This document shows, one piece after another, positions 11,479-22,685 of a stretch of 64,000 nucleotides of DNA; position 1 is the stretch's first letter; every line of letters starts with the position of its first letter. The notes below the pieces were generated by a model. That model ran no database searches. It was given only the letters and a program-made list of their open reading frames with translations, and was not told the origin of the DNA. Source of the DNA: Lineus longissimus (Eukaryota; Nemertea; Pilidiophora; Heteronemertea; Lineidae); the NCBI RefSeq assembly GCF_910592395.1, contig NC_088312.1:10974001-11038000 (forward strand), written 5' to 3'. Made by a program: the position numbers and the translations under genes.

Positions 11479-13120
11479 GGTCTCGTTAGGGAGTTTTTCC
11501 CAAATGTACGCGATGATGACGTGCCCCATTAACAGGACGTAACATCTATTTTAAAATGCGTTTCCAAAGTGAATGCATGTAGGCCATGGGACGAGTGGCA
11601 AAAATGTGTCTTGAAAAAGGATTCCGTTTGACAAATTAGCGGGCAAATTGAAACAGTCCTTTTTGGGTAATATGGGGGTGCTGATTTCAAAAATCAATTT
11701 TTCTCCCGCGTAAAGTTGCACATTAAGTCAGAAATGAGACCCTTAATAGGGCCTAATGGTCCCAAAGTAGGGGTCAAAAAGTTGATATCATCGAAACATG
11801 TCAACATGGGTATCAAAATGAAGGTCTATGGGGGTAGTTTAACATTGCATAGTTTTTGACCCCCTTAACGAACCGTGGGACCCCCCAGGGAGGGTCAAAA
11901 AGGGCAAAAGTGGTAACTTTGACCCTGTCCCATGATCTTCATAGGGACTATAAATGGATAAAAACTGTTTTATTTGACAGTAATCGTATAGACCTTCAAA
12001 ATGATACCCATGACAACACTCTCGGGGTAAGGGTTGCCGAGATAGTGATTTTGACCCCTTTTTAGGCTCCAAATTTAAGATCTCGAAAACCTTTTGCCCA
12101 AGGGTGTCGTCATGGGTATCTATGAAAAGGTCTATGTGAGTACTGTCGAATAAAACAGTTTTTATCCACATGCGGTGCCCATTAAGCTCATTGGAGGCGG
12201 TCAAAGTTTCCACTTTTGCCCTTTTTGACCCTCCCTGGGGGGTCCCACGGTTCGTTAAGGGGGCCAAAAACTATGCAATGTTAAACTACCCCCATAGACC
12301 TTCATTTTGATACCCATGTTGACATGTTTCGATGACATCAACTTTTTGACCCCTACTTTGGGACCATTAGGCCCTATTAAGGGTCTCATTTCTGACTTAA
12401 TGTGCAACTTTACGCGGGAGAAAAATTGATTTTTGAAATCAGCACCCCCATATTACCCAAAACGACTGTTTTCAATTTGCCCGCTAATTTGTCAAACGGA
12501 ACTTCACATTTTTCACACTCGTCCCATGGCCTAATGAGGACAACCCATTTGTGTCGTATATCACTGGAAACGCCCGATTCCCCTGATTCTGCAGGATGTT
12601 AAATAGGGCATTTTATTTCCTTAAAAGAAATCATAAGCGTCGCATTTGCTCCTAGCTCTGTTCACCATCCCAAATGGCAATATTGCCAATTGGGCCGGAC
12701 AGTCACGAAAAACCCCAAATATTATACATTTCTTCCTGAATAATTCTTACAGAGACCATTCTCCCATGAAAGACAGTTGCTTACGCTACACAAAAATCAA
12801 AAAGAAATCGAGGGTCAACCATTGAACTTTTGAGATACATGTTGAATTTTGCACAAATCAGCGAAAAACGCACCAACTGGCACTGGACGGCATTTCAACA
12901 CGAGGCCGACGCACATCCCAAGTTCAGTGTACACATACGTCGGCAACAACAGTATAAATGCGTAGTTTCTTTTTAGTCGCCTATTGAGTAGCTTCTAGGT
13001 TTCAGAAACTCCAAAAAAACATGTCTTTGCCAAAACAAATGCCGAATCAACGCTGACATACTGTAAGGACCGAGAAATCAATGATTTTAGGAACTACAAA
13101 AAAAACTCCCTAATGAGACC
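11479..13120. mobile_element. 1.64-kb inverted-repeat transposon with TTA target duplication (PIF/Harbinger-like, non-autonomous)
   Basis: The ends are GGTCTCGTTAGGGAGTTTTT and AAAAACTCCCTAATGAGACC, inverted with one mismatch. TTA flanks both sides (11476-11478 and 13121-13123). The duplicated locus at 23990-24010 holds the uninterrupted site with a single TTA (24002-24004), which proves insertion as a discrete unit. A three-base TWA duplication is the hallmark of PIF/Harbinger elements, so I infer that superfamily. No transposase frame is visible, so it must have moved in trans. Its left half is a giant foldback (separate entry). Confidence 0.85.
11583..12535. repeat. Giant foldback, arms of about 470 bp
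   Basis: The left arm (from GGCCATGGGACGAGTG at about 11583) is the imperfect reverse complement of the right arm (ending CTCGTCCCATGGCC at about 12535). Matching blocks include TCTCCCGCGTAAAGTTGCAC, GGGACCCCCCAGGGAGGGTC and GGATAAAAACTGTTTTATT. The centre lies near 12060. ORFs at 11839-12267 (-) and 11856-12065 (+) are by-products of the palindrome. Confidence 0.85.
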
Positions 13121-13832
13121 TTAGTTGGTTTACAATATTTCGGGTTGCCATCCAGATCCTTGGCGTCATGGCGTCATGACGTCATAACGTCACCCCGATC
13201 CCATCCCAGAATCCTTTGCACACCCTTGACAACGTAGCAACGTAGCAACTGCCTTGGCGATTTCATTGCGACAAGTTGTGAAAGATATTTGCTCCATAAC
13301 ATTTGTCCCATCTACACAACAAATCTAAAGGTACAGTTTATTTGTAATTGAACATATAGCCTCCATTTGATGGTCCCGAATTCAAAAGAGCAATTACTGC
13401 CAAACCGAGATTTTGAAAATTAGCAAAAAAGCCGCTTTTACGCAAATATGTCCGATTTTTGACGTAATTGCTTGCGAGAGGCCCTTAGCAACGTAGCAGT
13501 GCATCTTTGGCCGCACTGTTCATTTCTTTCGAAACTCTCATGGTCAAAACCGCAATTCTGATTGAGGAAAAGGAGCATATCACATTTTAGTTTTGGGGCT
13601 TTATTGAGATTCTTAGTTTCGGTTTTGCCGATTTCTATTACGTCGATCACGTGGTCATGCTCCGCGTGTCACTTCCCCGCCGCGGATGCTGTTCCGTTGG
13701 ATTGCCCAGCCCCCAACGCCTGGTTCACGTTATATGTGCTCTTACAGCACTCTCTGGTACTCATTATAAATTCTCTGAGACTGATAAAACTTGTTGCGCC
13801 TTACTTTAATTGAATATTGTTCCAGAATCAAA

Positions 13833-16800
13833 ATGGCATCAAAGACGGTGCAATCACCGCACAAAGAGCAGTTGACAGAAGAATCTGAGTTAATTATGCA
13901 GTGAGTATCTACACACAATGCATCCACTATGAAGTGGCGTCTGTTATGATACTGTGTTAATGTTATATCCGTCTCACGTTAGCCATCCATGAGCTTGACT
14001 TGTAACATGTTACATCAGAACATATCTAAAAAATTCACAAAATAAAAAGTAAACGTCAGCCAAAATTAACTTCAAGTTCTACCGGCCCCGCTTACAAAAC
14101 AATATCACGTCAAATGCACGATAATCGCAACCTTCTTCTAGCAATCTTCTTATCTCAACTTGAAATTAGGAACCAGCTCTTAATTATTTTTATCTCAATC
14201 GATTGATTAATATAATTTCACTAAATTCAAGAATTATAAGTCATCAAAATGTAGCACGTTGACCCGGTACTTTGCCACCGGGCACCGGAGCCAGAATGAA
14301 CTTCGGTGCAAATGGTTTCAATGTCATTTTCAGTAAACTCATATGCCTGAAATATTCAACCAAGTATGCTGACACAAACAGGAAATACACCAGCCCAGGT
14401 TCACCCGATCTCCTTCCCATCGTGGGAGCTAGTAGCCAAGAAGAAGCTGCGAGCAGTGAGAACCTTAGTACCCATGTAGCTGAATTTCTTGAAGCAATTA
14501 TAAATGGGGTATGTGATGACCACCCTCCACTCCAAGGATCGAAACTTAATGACGAGCTTACAGGCAAAGAACCTCCAAGGAACGACGACCTTGCCAACAA
14601 AGAAGTTCAAAGGAACCACGATCTTGCCAACGAAGACATTCCGATGAACGCCGATTTTGTCAGCCATGGCGGAGCTCATTATACTCGTTACAGAAATGCA
14701 ATGGCATCCAATAAGATGCCATCCTACCGTTGCCATGAGTTGACAGAACCATCGCACTTGCAGTGAGTTAATTCATGTATTCATATCCTTTTCTTAGTAT
14801 TCATGTTTTTTAGACAAAGGCATTTTCGTGAACTATGCCTATATAACAGTTGACGGTATCAAGTTAATCCCCACAGCCAGTGATTAGTACGTACTAAAGA
14901 TGGACAGAATAAATCATTTTATCTGACCGGTACTCCCTTGAAGTCTTTTAATCCTCACAGACACTCTCACTATATAATTTCAGCAACCTCGAGTTCCAAC
15001 CTTATTCGAAAGAATATTTTGGCACGCTTAATGACATGAAGAAAGGCATTGGTTGTCGCACGACTGAAACTATTGGGAGCAAGGCAGTTGATCATGCGCA
15101 TGCAGACCTTGGACCCAATCAAACTCATGTTCCCCAGGAACTCGATGCCACCCATGCAGAGATGGGACCAGTCGATGCTACCTTTGCGAAACAGGAGCAA
15201 GATGCTACATGTACATTTGCAAAACAGGAGCAAGATGCTCCCTCTGCAGACGTTGGGCTCGCCGATGCTACTCTTGCAGACATGGGGGAGTTCACCGATG
15301 CTACCATTGTCGGCATGGAACTCGCAAATGCCACCAATAAAGACATGCGACCAGTTGACTATAAGGTGGCCAAGCAAAGGTGGAACATCTTTAAAAAGAT
15401 CAAACGCAGGTTTGTAACACATGTACTTTGTCAACTCGGCCTGCGAAGGTTCGCCTCATGTAGCCACCAAGATAAGTTTCGTGTCGCTAAAAGTTCTTCA
15501 GTTCTCTTCTAAATATGCCTTCTGAAGGAGACAATCAGTCTGGCAGGAAAAATGCTTGTCCGACTTTCTCTTGCGATTGGTGTTGGCTTTCTTTTGACAT
15601 GCGTGTGCAGCTATGGCTATTGACCACTTATGTCATTCTTTCAGGTTTCGCCGACAATCATCAAATCATGCTGCTGGCTTTACCCAGATTGTGAAGCAAG
15701 ATGCATCCTTTGCAGAACAGGAGCAAGATGCTGCCTCTGCCAACTTTTGGCTCGCCGATGCTACCATTGCAGACATGGAGCTCGCACATACTACCTTTGC
15801 AGACATGAAACTTGCCAATACTACCATTGCAGACGTGGAGCGCGCCAATCCTTCCCTTGCAGACATGGAACTTGCAAATGCTACCATTGCAGACATGCGA
15901 CCAATTGATTATAAGGTGGCCAAGCAAAGGTGGAACATGTTTAAAAAGATGAATCGTAGGTTAGGGATACTTTGTCAACTAGACCGGTTAGACTATAGGG
16001 TCGCTTATATAGCCCCCATGACCCACCAGGTTTGAGTATGTGCTCTTAAGATTATAGGTTTCGTATGGCTAAACGTTTTTCAGTTCTCTTCTAGATATGC
16101 TTCCTGAGAGAGACGCTCAGACTGGCAGCCTCCTAAGAAAGATGTCCAATGAAAGATGGAAAATGTTTGTCCGACTTACTCACTCTTGCGATTGATGTGG
16201 GCTTTCTTTTTATAGGCAAGCAAGTTTGACTATTGGCCTCTCATGTCATTCTTTTAGGTTTCACCGACAATTGTCAAACCATGCTGCAGGCCTTACCAAG
16301 ATTGAAGAAGAACCTGCTGACATCGCCAATGAGATTGACGACATAGTTGAGGAAGTAGCAAGCACTGATGACCCTTGCATGATTCAGGAAACAGCAAGCA
16401 TTGATGAACCGGTCAGCCAGGGAGTCAAGGAAAATAACAATGATCAGAAACAGAAGACTGATAAAAGAAGGTCACCTCTGAAGAAGCTGAAAAGCAGGTA
16501 AGGATTCTCTTCTGCTTGAGTTGTAGTCCACTGGCAACCAAATGATGAAGTGTTGCTTACTATAGCAATAACTCCACCATGCCAGCCTCTCATTGACGGC
16601 GCATACATGCGAACTGGTGTGAGTCTGCTTCTTACCACCCATTCTAACATCACCGAGGAAGAAAAGTGGTTAACCTCAGGGTCATGAGGAGCAATCCTGT
16701 TCGTGGACGGAGCATGACTCGAATCAGACAGTCGGACAATATCTCATTGTCTCAAATTCTTCAAAAATCTATACTGCAAACTGTAATTTCTTTTCAGAAT

Positions 16801-17415
16801 TCGGCGTCTGTTCGAACCTGATGCTGCTTGTACCATCAGCACTTTGGATGACACTGATATTTTGAGTGCTAGATCGTCCACATACGCATTGGACAAGCAG
16901 AATGACATTGATGGAGACACTCTGTCTACCTTGGATGAAGCTGTCGTCATCCTCGATAGGATTGATGTAGCAACTGTTGAAGCACTGAGTGATGACAACA
17001 CAGATAATAAGAAAAAAGAGGTAAACTGCCTATGAATTTTAAGCAAGTTTCGGCTAATACTAATTCCGAAGTACCTGTTCTTGTATCCCAAAGTGCAGCA
17101 GTTTGTCAAAGATGGTCCTGTTGCTTTCACTTTTTGAAGGTACTTTTGGAGACTAGATGAAACAGCTTTCATAGATTTAACATCGAGAGAGCTTGGCCTT
17201 TTGCTACGTGTTCCGTTCGAGTTCTTCTCATGCTGAAGTCGAACGCCGGCAGTGGGCTCCAGGCTTTAGCTGCTGTGATTGTCGAAAATAATTCAACCTG
17301 TTAATTTTTTCTTCCACTTCCTTTCCAGAGGTCACGTGGTAAGGGGAGTAAGATCTGGAAGCGTATAAAGCGAGCAACGACGTGCTCGTGTCTCCGCTCC
17401 CAAACCTCCCAGTAA
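13833..17415 (+). CDS. Unknown seven-exon gene, copy A (608 aa; acidic five-residue repeats and basic linkers)
   Basis: I recognise no family. Exons: 13833-13900, 14295-14762, 14984-15409, 15645-15959, 16258-16497, 16798-17020, 17329-17415. All joins agree in phase (2,2,2,2,2,0) and the sum is 1827 bp, ending CSCLRSQTSQ-stop. A good acceptor (TTGTTCCAG) just before the ATG suggests an upstream non-coding exon. Exon 2's acceptor (GGAGCCAG) has a weak pyrimidine tract and is the least certain join. Exons 3 and 4 have A-[DN]-x-x-x periodicity (ADMELANATIADMRP), resembling pentapeptide repeats without the canonical central Leu/Phe. Each junction from exon 3 onward encodes a basic motif (FKKIKRRFRRQ, FKKMNRRFHRQ, LKKLKSRIRRL). 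No signal peptide or membrane segment is visible. ATTAAA lies about 1 kb downstream. Reality is supported by the frame-conserving copy B. Confidence 0.62.
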
Positions 17416-19116
17416 ACCCGCACTACTCCTTCCAAGACTCTAACACCATGCGGCAGGTGCAGTTCCGTGGAGTCGAAGATCCCCATCGAGGTGTGGGCCG
17501 GTCTACCATCGACGGCACCAGCCCTTGAGCATCTCTGGTCACGAGTGCCACCAAGAGCACTTCTTCTGTGGAGATGCCTTGGGTGTGGTTGATGAGGTTG
17601 GAAACTGTTCAGAGTTGGAGCTCAGACGGGGCTGACGCAATCGGGGAGTAAGTAACACCAGACTGGATTCGTAAAGGAATGGGAGAAAAACCAAAAATTT
17701 CACGAAATTCATTTTTTTTTCTCACTTTTTTTTGCTATGCTCGAAATGTGTCATGTCTAGTAAACTTTATAGTAGTCTCAACACAGGCCGGAATTACATT
17801 TGTAGATTTGTCATTGATGAATCTTCCGAGCTGTGGTGAAGAATAGCTGTATTGTTGAAACCTGGATTCAAACCAGGAGGACGGAAACACGAAGTAGGTG
17901 TAGCACCAAAACTCGCACCAGTGACTAACCGTCAGGAAGTTTGCTTACGCGAGTCTTGGGTTTTTTTACGTGTGCCAGTTAAAGGATTATTCAATGGCCA
18001 CTCTTAATGGGACTTGGGGCTGGTGGCGGTTACCTTGGGCTCAGATTTTTTTATAAAGCAGAAAACCACTTCCTTCGACCATTTCTTTCAACATCCTACT
18101 CTGGAGTCCATCCCTGAACGAAGACGCCCAAGAGATCGAATGCTTTGTCAGTTTTCCGACTTGATTCCACGGAAGTCACAGTGTCTGATGGTGGACCACG
18201 CCTGCACCGCACCAAGGCCTGTTTGGCCCGGTCTCGGCTCCGCGGCCCCAACCTATCGCTTTCGCAGGTCTTAGAGTCAGCGCCAAGGGAGCAACACCAG
18301 AAAGAAGCAGCAGATCGATAAAACTAACCTCTAATATGCAAAACATCACTTGTCTCTTCTCGACCAGGACAACGACGAACATTATCATCAAATCCATCAC
18401 CGAGTCTCCTTCCATCAAAAACGGCGAATGGACCTTTTGAATTATTCTGCACTTCTTATTAAAATGTTAAAACCCAAAATGATTTGTTGAGTCAGTCTTC
18501 TGCAGCTGCGTACACGTATTCTCTACAGGAATCACTGTCATCTTCTTGCTCCGTGGACAATTTCCCTCGAGTCAACAGATCTTATTCCGCGCCCCATCGT
18601 AGGTTTGACAGCGTCCCTACCGTAAAGCCGCCAAATGTCAAGAATTGCATGATTTTGCCACACTTTTCCGCCGATGAAGCCACAAATCACAGCGTTGTAT
18701 AAGACGTACCTGGGCAGATTGATATAGGTTGGGCGGCATCATTTAATATCACAGTTTATCAATATTGCACGAAATATATAAAACAGATTATTATGTTTAA
18801 TCATGATACATTGTGCAATCCGATGGCACCAACTGAAGTGGATTTTTATATATTTTGATACGAAATCTCACTACTTCTCTTGTGCGCCATCAGAAGGCCT
18901 GGTTAGGTCCATGGGGTAGGTCGGTTGTTGTTTTTTGTCTCTTTATCATAGTGCATTCCTTTTAAAAGACGTCGGAATCATTACGTCATTGAATATGGTC
19001 CTATGTGATGACCATGCATCCTGAGACAAAGAATAGGACGAAGGCCAAATTAAACTCGTGCAGAATTTCAATTCTGAAAGAAACCCTGAAGACACTGACG
19101 GGTTAAGATCAACAAA
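17416..19116. other. Downstream region of unknown gene A, no confident gene
   Basis: A frame at 18014-18274 (+, 86 codons) is also open in copy B (28886-29146). One at 18484-18702 is broken in copy B by an inserted TGA (about 29414), so it is probably not coding. An antisense frame at 18176-18418 overlaps the first. I cannot assign a product to any of them; the block may be 3' untranslated sequence. Confidence 0.4.
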
Positions 19117-19278
19117 ATGGAAAGTTTGACGCATTCACTGGATATAAATGATAGCAAAGAGGAACACAACAGTACTGCGTACGACGCAACACCTGAAACC
19201 GCCGCCAAAAGTGACGAAGGGCGGTTACCAGATAGTCGATCATTGAAGCGGAGTAGCCTAATCGGTGAAATTCCATAA
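19117..19278 (+). CDS. Small ORF, 53 codons, present in both duplication copies
   Basis: ATG follows AACAAA, a fair start context, and the frame (MESLTHSLD through SLIGEIP-stop) is hydrophilic and rich in Ser and acidic residues. The counterpart at 30012-30173 is also open; the four differences I see all change the amino acid, so there is no sign of purifying selection. It could be a short peptide, a terminal exon, or chance. Confidence 0.25.
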   Translation: MESLTHSLDINDSKEEHNSTAYDATPETAAKSDEGRLPDSRSLKRSSLIGEIP

Positions 19279-19385
19279 CCATGATTTTCAGTCTCACATA
19301 AAGCAATGTGACATCATTACCATCGATCTTGATTTATTTCTGGTAAACAATAATATACGTGCATTCCCTTCAGAAGACAAGGCGT

Positions 19386-20464
19386 CAAACAGTATCGCAC
19401 GAGTGAAAAGCTGGCTAAGTGGTGTACCGGAGAAAGAGGACCTACGACAGCAGGCGCAACCCACACCGGAGGAGTTACATCTTGGCGAGGAGACTAGAAA
19501 ATCGGCAGGTAGGCCCACACCCTCTCCGCGACATATTCGAAACAGCCAGGGTTTGGCGGGAATCGGACCAGAGCCTACTAGAAGCCAGCAGCACGTGGTC
19601 ACTCATCCTCAGCAACAGTCAGTCCCGAATACGGAGGCAGAGCCCGGTTATTATGGTAACCAGCCATACACTCAGTCGCATCCGACACGGAGTCAAAGTT
19701 CAGCGAGGAGCCCGTTTGGAACAGCGGCACAGGCAATAGACGGATGGATTGATCAGCTGATTCCGGGAGTGGAGACAGAACTACCTGGTGAGATGTCTGG
19801 GATGCAAGACCAAGACAAATTGATTGCCTACCTTGTGAGAAGCGAAAGCGAGAAAGGCTTACCGGTCATGGAACTTCCTATCTTCAGCGGTTCAGCCAAA
19901 GCCTGGCCGAAGTTCATTGAGAGATTCCACGATAAGGTGCATCAAAAACCAGGACTCACAGACACACATCGCATGGATATTTTGCAGTCGCATCTTGCAG
20001 AAGACGCCCAGAAATTGGTACAGGGGATAGGATTTTCAGGGAAATGCTACGCTGAAGCTCTCCTTGAGTTGAAACGCACGTTCGGTCATCGCAATAAGGT
20101 AGCGAGGGCTTATTTGGATGCAGTTACTCGTGGCCCCGTGGTACCAGCACACAACGTTCAAGCACTCCGGGACTTCTTCGTAAATGTGAGAGACGCAATC
20201 ATCACACTGACTAAGTTGAACCAGACTATGGATCTGCTTGGTTCTGACATACTGATGAGAGCGGCCCGCCGTCTACTCAATAACAAGATCACGCAATGGA
20301 ATCGGTGTGTTGGCGGGATATCAAAAAGCCGTGAGCCAACTATCCATGACTTTCGAGACTGGCTACAGGACAGTCTAATAACGGACTCCAACCCATATGC
20401 GATCCCCTACGACAGAAAAGAGGAGAAGCCAAAGGAGAAATCCGTCGAGAGAAGTGAGAAATAG
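19386..20464 (+). pseudogene. gag: BEL/Pao Gag (DUF1759-type) remnant
   Basis: The frame reads a hydrophilic leader, then the characteristic Pao Gag core around 19860-20300: LPVMELPIFSGSAKAWPKF, followed by a region of helices with LKRTFGHRNKVARAY. This matches the DUF1759 retrotransposon Gag fold as I know it. The frame continues upstream to 19265 only because the flanking duplicated DNA happens to be open; the first 40 codons are not Gag. It stops at 20464, short of the zinc knuckles, which lie in the same frame after further stops. Confidence 0.8.
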
Positions 20465-20584
20465 TCCACAGTGTGGAACGTAGCAGCGAACGGAGGATAA
20501 AATTCACGAAGTTCCGATACGTACGGCGACAGGACAAGGGATGGTGGGAACGGCAGACGGAAGTCAGACGATAGTAGGAGCTGG

Positions 20585-20875
20585 AAATCACCGTCATGTG
20601 GTTTATGTCATGAAGATCACGCGCTGTACAAATGCAATAAGTTCATAGCAAAGGACATAACAGCTAGACGCGAGTTGGTGAAGACACTGAAGCTATGCTA
20701 CAACTGCCTCAAGCCGCAGCAAGTCAAAATGTGCACATCTACCAGCAGATGCAGACAGGATACATGTTGGAGGAAACATCACAGTCTTCTGCACGATACC
20801 AAGCCCCAGGTCCAGGAAAACAGAGTTTCCAAAGCTATGTACCACACGCAGGCCAACCAGGGAACCTTCTTTTAA
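20585..20875 (+). pseudogene. BEL/Pao Gag zinc-knuckle region remnant
   Basis: In the same frame as Gag but beyond in-frame stops, the translation shows CGLCHEDHALYKC, then CYNCLK and a Cys/His cluster ending CWRKHHSLLH. This C-x2-C plus KHHxLLH arrangement is typical of the nucleic-acid-binding end of Pao Gag proteins. A stop at 20873 precedes the protease. Confidence 0.7.
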
Positions 20876-20929
20876 CTGGTCGAGATATACGCCACTGGAA
20901 ACAACGGGAGAACCGTACGCACAGTAGCA

Positions 20930-21478
20930 GTTTTGGACTCGGGAAGCCAGATAACGCTCATCCACAAATCGCTGGCTGAAGACCTGGGATTGAAAGCAGA
21001 GAGAAGACAATTGTTTGTGAAAACAATGACGTCTGAGGCCGCCACAGATTCGCAAACCGTAAATCTGAGGATTCGTGCCAAAGACTCAGTTTGGGAGAAA
21101 CTTTTGGCATTCGTAAAGCCTGGACAGTGGAAGCTGATACGTTCAAGTGCTCCCCCACAGAGACTTAGCCACTGTTGGGATCACTGCCAGAACCTTGGGA
21201 TACCAGACTACATAGACACGTCAGAGGTCACGATGTCGATTGCTATCGACTACCCACAGGTACACCTACAGCTGGAGGTTCGCAGAGGAGAAGAGGAACA
21301 ACCTTTAGCTGTGCAGACCAAACTTGGATGGACCATTGTGGGCGTAGGCGCAATAAAGACAGATGCGGAAAATGAAGCTTTAGAAGCCAAGGTTAACTTC
21401 ATCAAGACAGAAGACCAGGCGCTGCACTACCGGAGGAAGCAAAACACCAGCAGATCTTACCCCGAGACCACGCAGTAA
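20930..21478 (+). pseudogene. BEL/Pao aspartic protease (peptidase A17) remnant
   Basis: The motif VLDSGSQITLI carries the catalytic D-S-G of retroelement aspartic proteases. About 120 residues later, TKLGWTIVG resembles the conserved region that closes the A17 domain. The frame ends at 21478, where the reverse transcriptase should begin, and integrase sequence follows within about 20 bp. Confidence 0.75.
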
Positions 21479-21519
21479 CGCAACTACATGTACTCGCTGC
21501 CGATGCCCATTGGCAGATA

Positions 21520-22494
21520 TTGCATGGTGGTCCAGAATATCTGATAGCAGAACTGAGACGACGCCATTGGCCCATTAGCGCTAGAATAGTGGCCAGACGG
21601 GCAAGGGCAACATGCATCTGTTGCCGTTTCATGAAGGCGAAGCCGACCACACCTAAGATGGCAGACCTTCCCCGATGCCGGGTTGATGCAGCCACGGGAC
21701 CCTTCTACTACACCGGAGTAGACAACTTCGGACCAATGCTCGTGAAAGTCAGGCGCAACACATCGATCAAGAGATGGGGATGCCTCTTTATGTGCCTCAG
21801 CACTCGCGTCGTACACATAGAATTGGCAGACTCCCCAGAATCTGACGACTTTATCCTCTGCCTTAGAAACTTTATTGGACGACGTGGCCATCCAAAGGAG
21901 ATATTCAGTGACAACGGCACAAAATTTGGCTCAGTGAAGAGAGCTTTAACCGCAACCCTCGGCGCATCCAAGGTTGAAGAATCCGTATTACGCACAGCTC
22001 TCATTGAGACGGAAGGAGTACTGAACAGTCGCCCTCTTACACACCCAAGTTCGGATCCGGATGATTTCAGCCCTCTTACTCCGAATCACTTCTTGCTTGG
22101 AAGAGCAGACAACACCCTCCCGCATGATCACTTTGAAGACAGGGAGATCAACAGCAGACGCAGATGGCGTCTGAGTCAAGTAGTCGCAGACCGGATTCAG
22201 AAACGCTGGTTCCAGGAATACTCACCCAATTTGTCCATCCGTCAAAAATGGAGAAGGGAAGAAAAGAATGTCGGTGAAGGGGATCTCGTAATAATGTTAG
22301 ATGAGCAGTTGCCTCGCAGAAAGTGGGAAATGGCGCGCGTAGTGAAGATCCTGCCAGGCGATGACGGAAGAGTACGTGCGGTCAGGGTGAGGACGGCAAC
22401 GAGCGAATTCACGCGTCCGGTGGCGAAGGTGGCCGTGCTTGAAGAGAACGTTCGTCCAACAGACACTAGAACAAATATCCTCCAACGATATTGA
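21520..22494 (+). pseudogene. BEL/Pao integrase plus DUF5641 tail, catalytic Glu region deleted
   Basis: The frame starts in the HHCC-like region (HWPISARI, then CICCRFMK), continues through the first catalytic Asp (YYTGVDNFGP) and the second (EIFSDNGTKFG), then jumps directly to SVKRALTATLG. In intact Pao integrases roughly 40-50 residues lie between, including the HFGG-x-WE segment with the third catalytic residue. The loss is in frame and leaves 324 codons open. The C-terminal part (RRRWRLSQVVADRIQKRW) matches DUF5641. It is inactive as an integrase. Confidence 0.82.
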
Positions 22495-22685
22495 CATTAC
22501 AGACTTTAAGACGTTGTTGAAAGGATTTTAACCATTTAATGGTTTCGGACTACGCCTGATGTTAATCATTTCAATGAATATATCTAGTGGATAGTTTTTT
22601 GGACTATGGCTCTGCGCCTTTTATTATTATCAATATATGTGTATAAATCGTTTGACTCTTGCATAGAGTCCACTGGAGGGGAGAA

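Larger units (their letters stand above)
13124..19385. repeat. Segmental duplication, copy A (main block)
   Basis: This block corresponds nearly base for base to 24005-30280, differing by scattered substitutions and small indels. It contains one complete copy of the unknown seven-exon gene plus about 2 kb downstream. The homology stops at GACAAGGCGT in both copies; here BEL/Pao sequence follows, in copy B unique sequence follows. Allelic mis-assembly is an alternative explanation, but the inserted elements and deletions that differ between copies argue for real paralogous copies or strongly diverged haplotypes. Confidence 0.9.

Noticed and set aside
11839-12267. 142-codon minus-strand frame
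   Set aside because: It lies wholly in the foldback and is mirrored by a plus-strand frame with the same N-terminal sequence, so it is a palindrome artefact.
14244-15434. Antisense frames (118-154 codons) over exons 2 and 3 of the unknown gene
   Set aside because: The sense frame has matching splice phases over seven exons and the antisense frames do not. They persist in copy B only because identity is high.
18484-18702. 72-codon Ser-rich frame downstream of unknown gene A as an extra exon
   Set aside because: The copy B counterpart has an inserted TGA in that frame, so coding constraint is not supported.
19265-20464. A single 399-codon gene starting MKFHNHD
   Set aside because: The first 40 codons lie in duplicated flanking DNA that also occurs at 30160 without Gag. 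The frame is an accidental fusion across the duplication/BEL junction.
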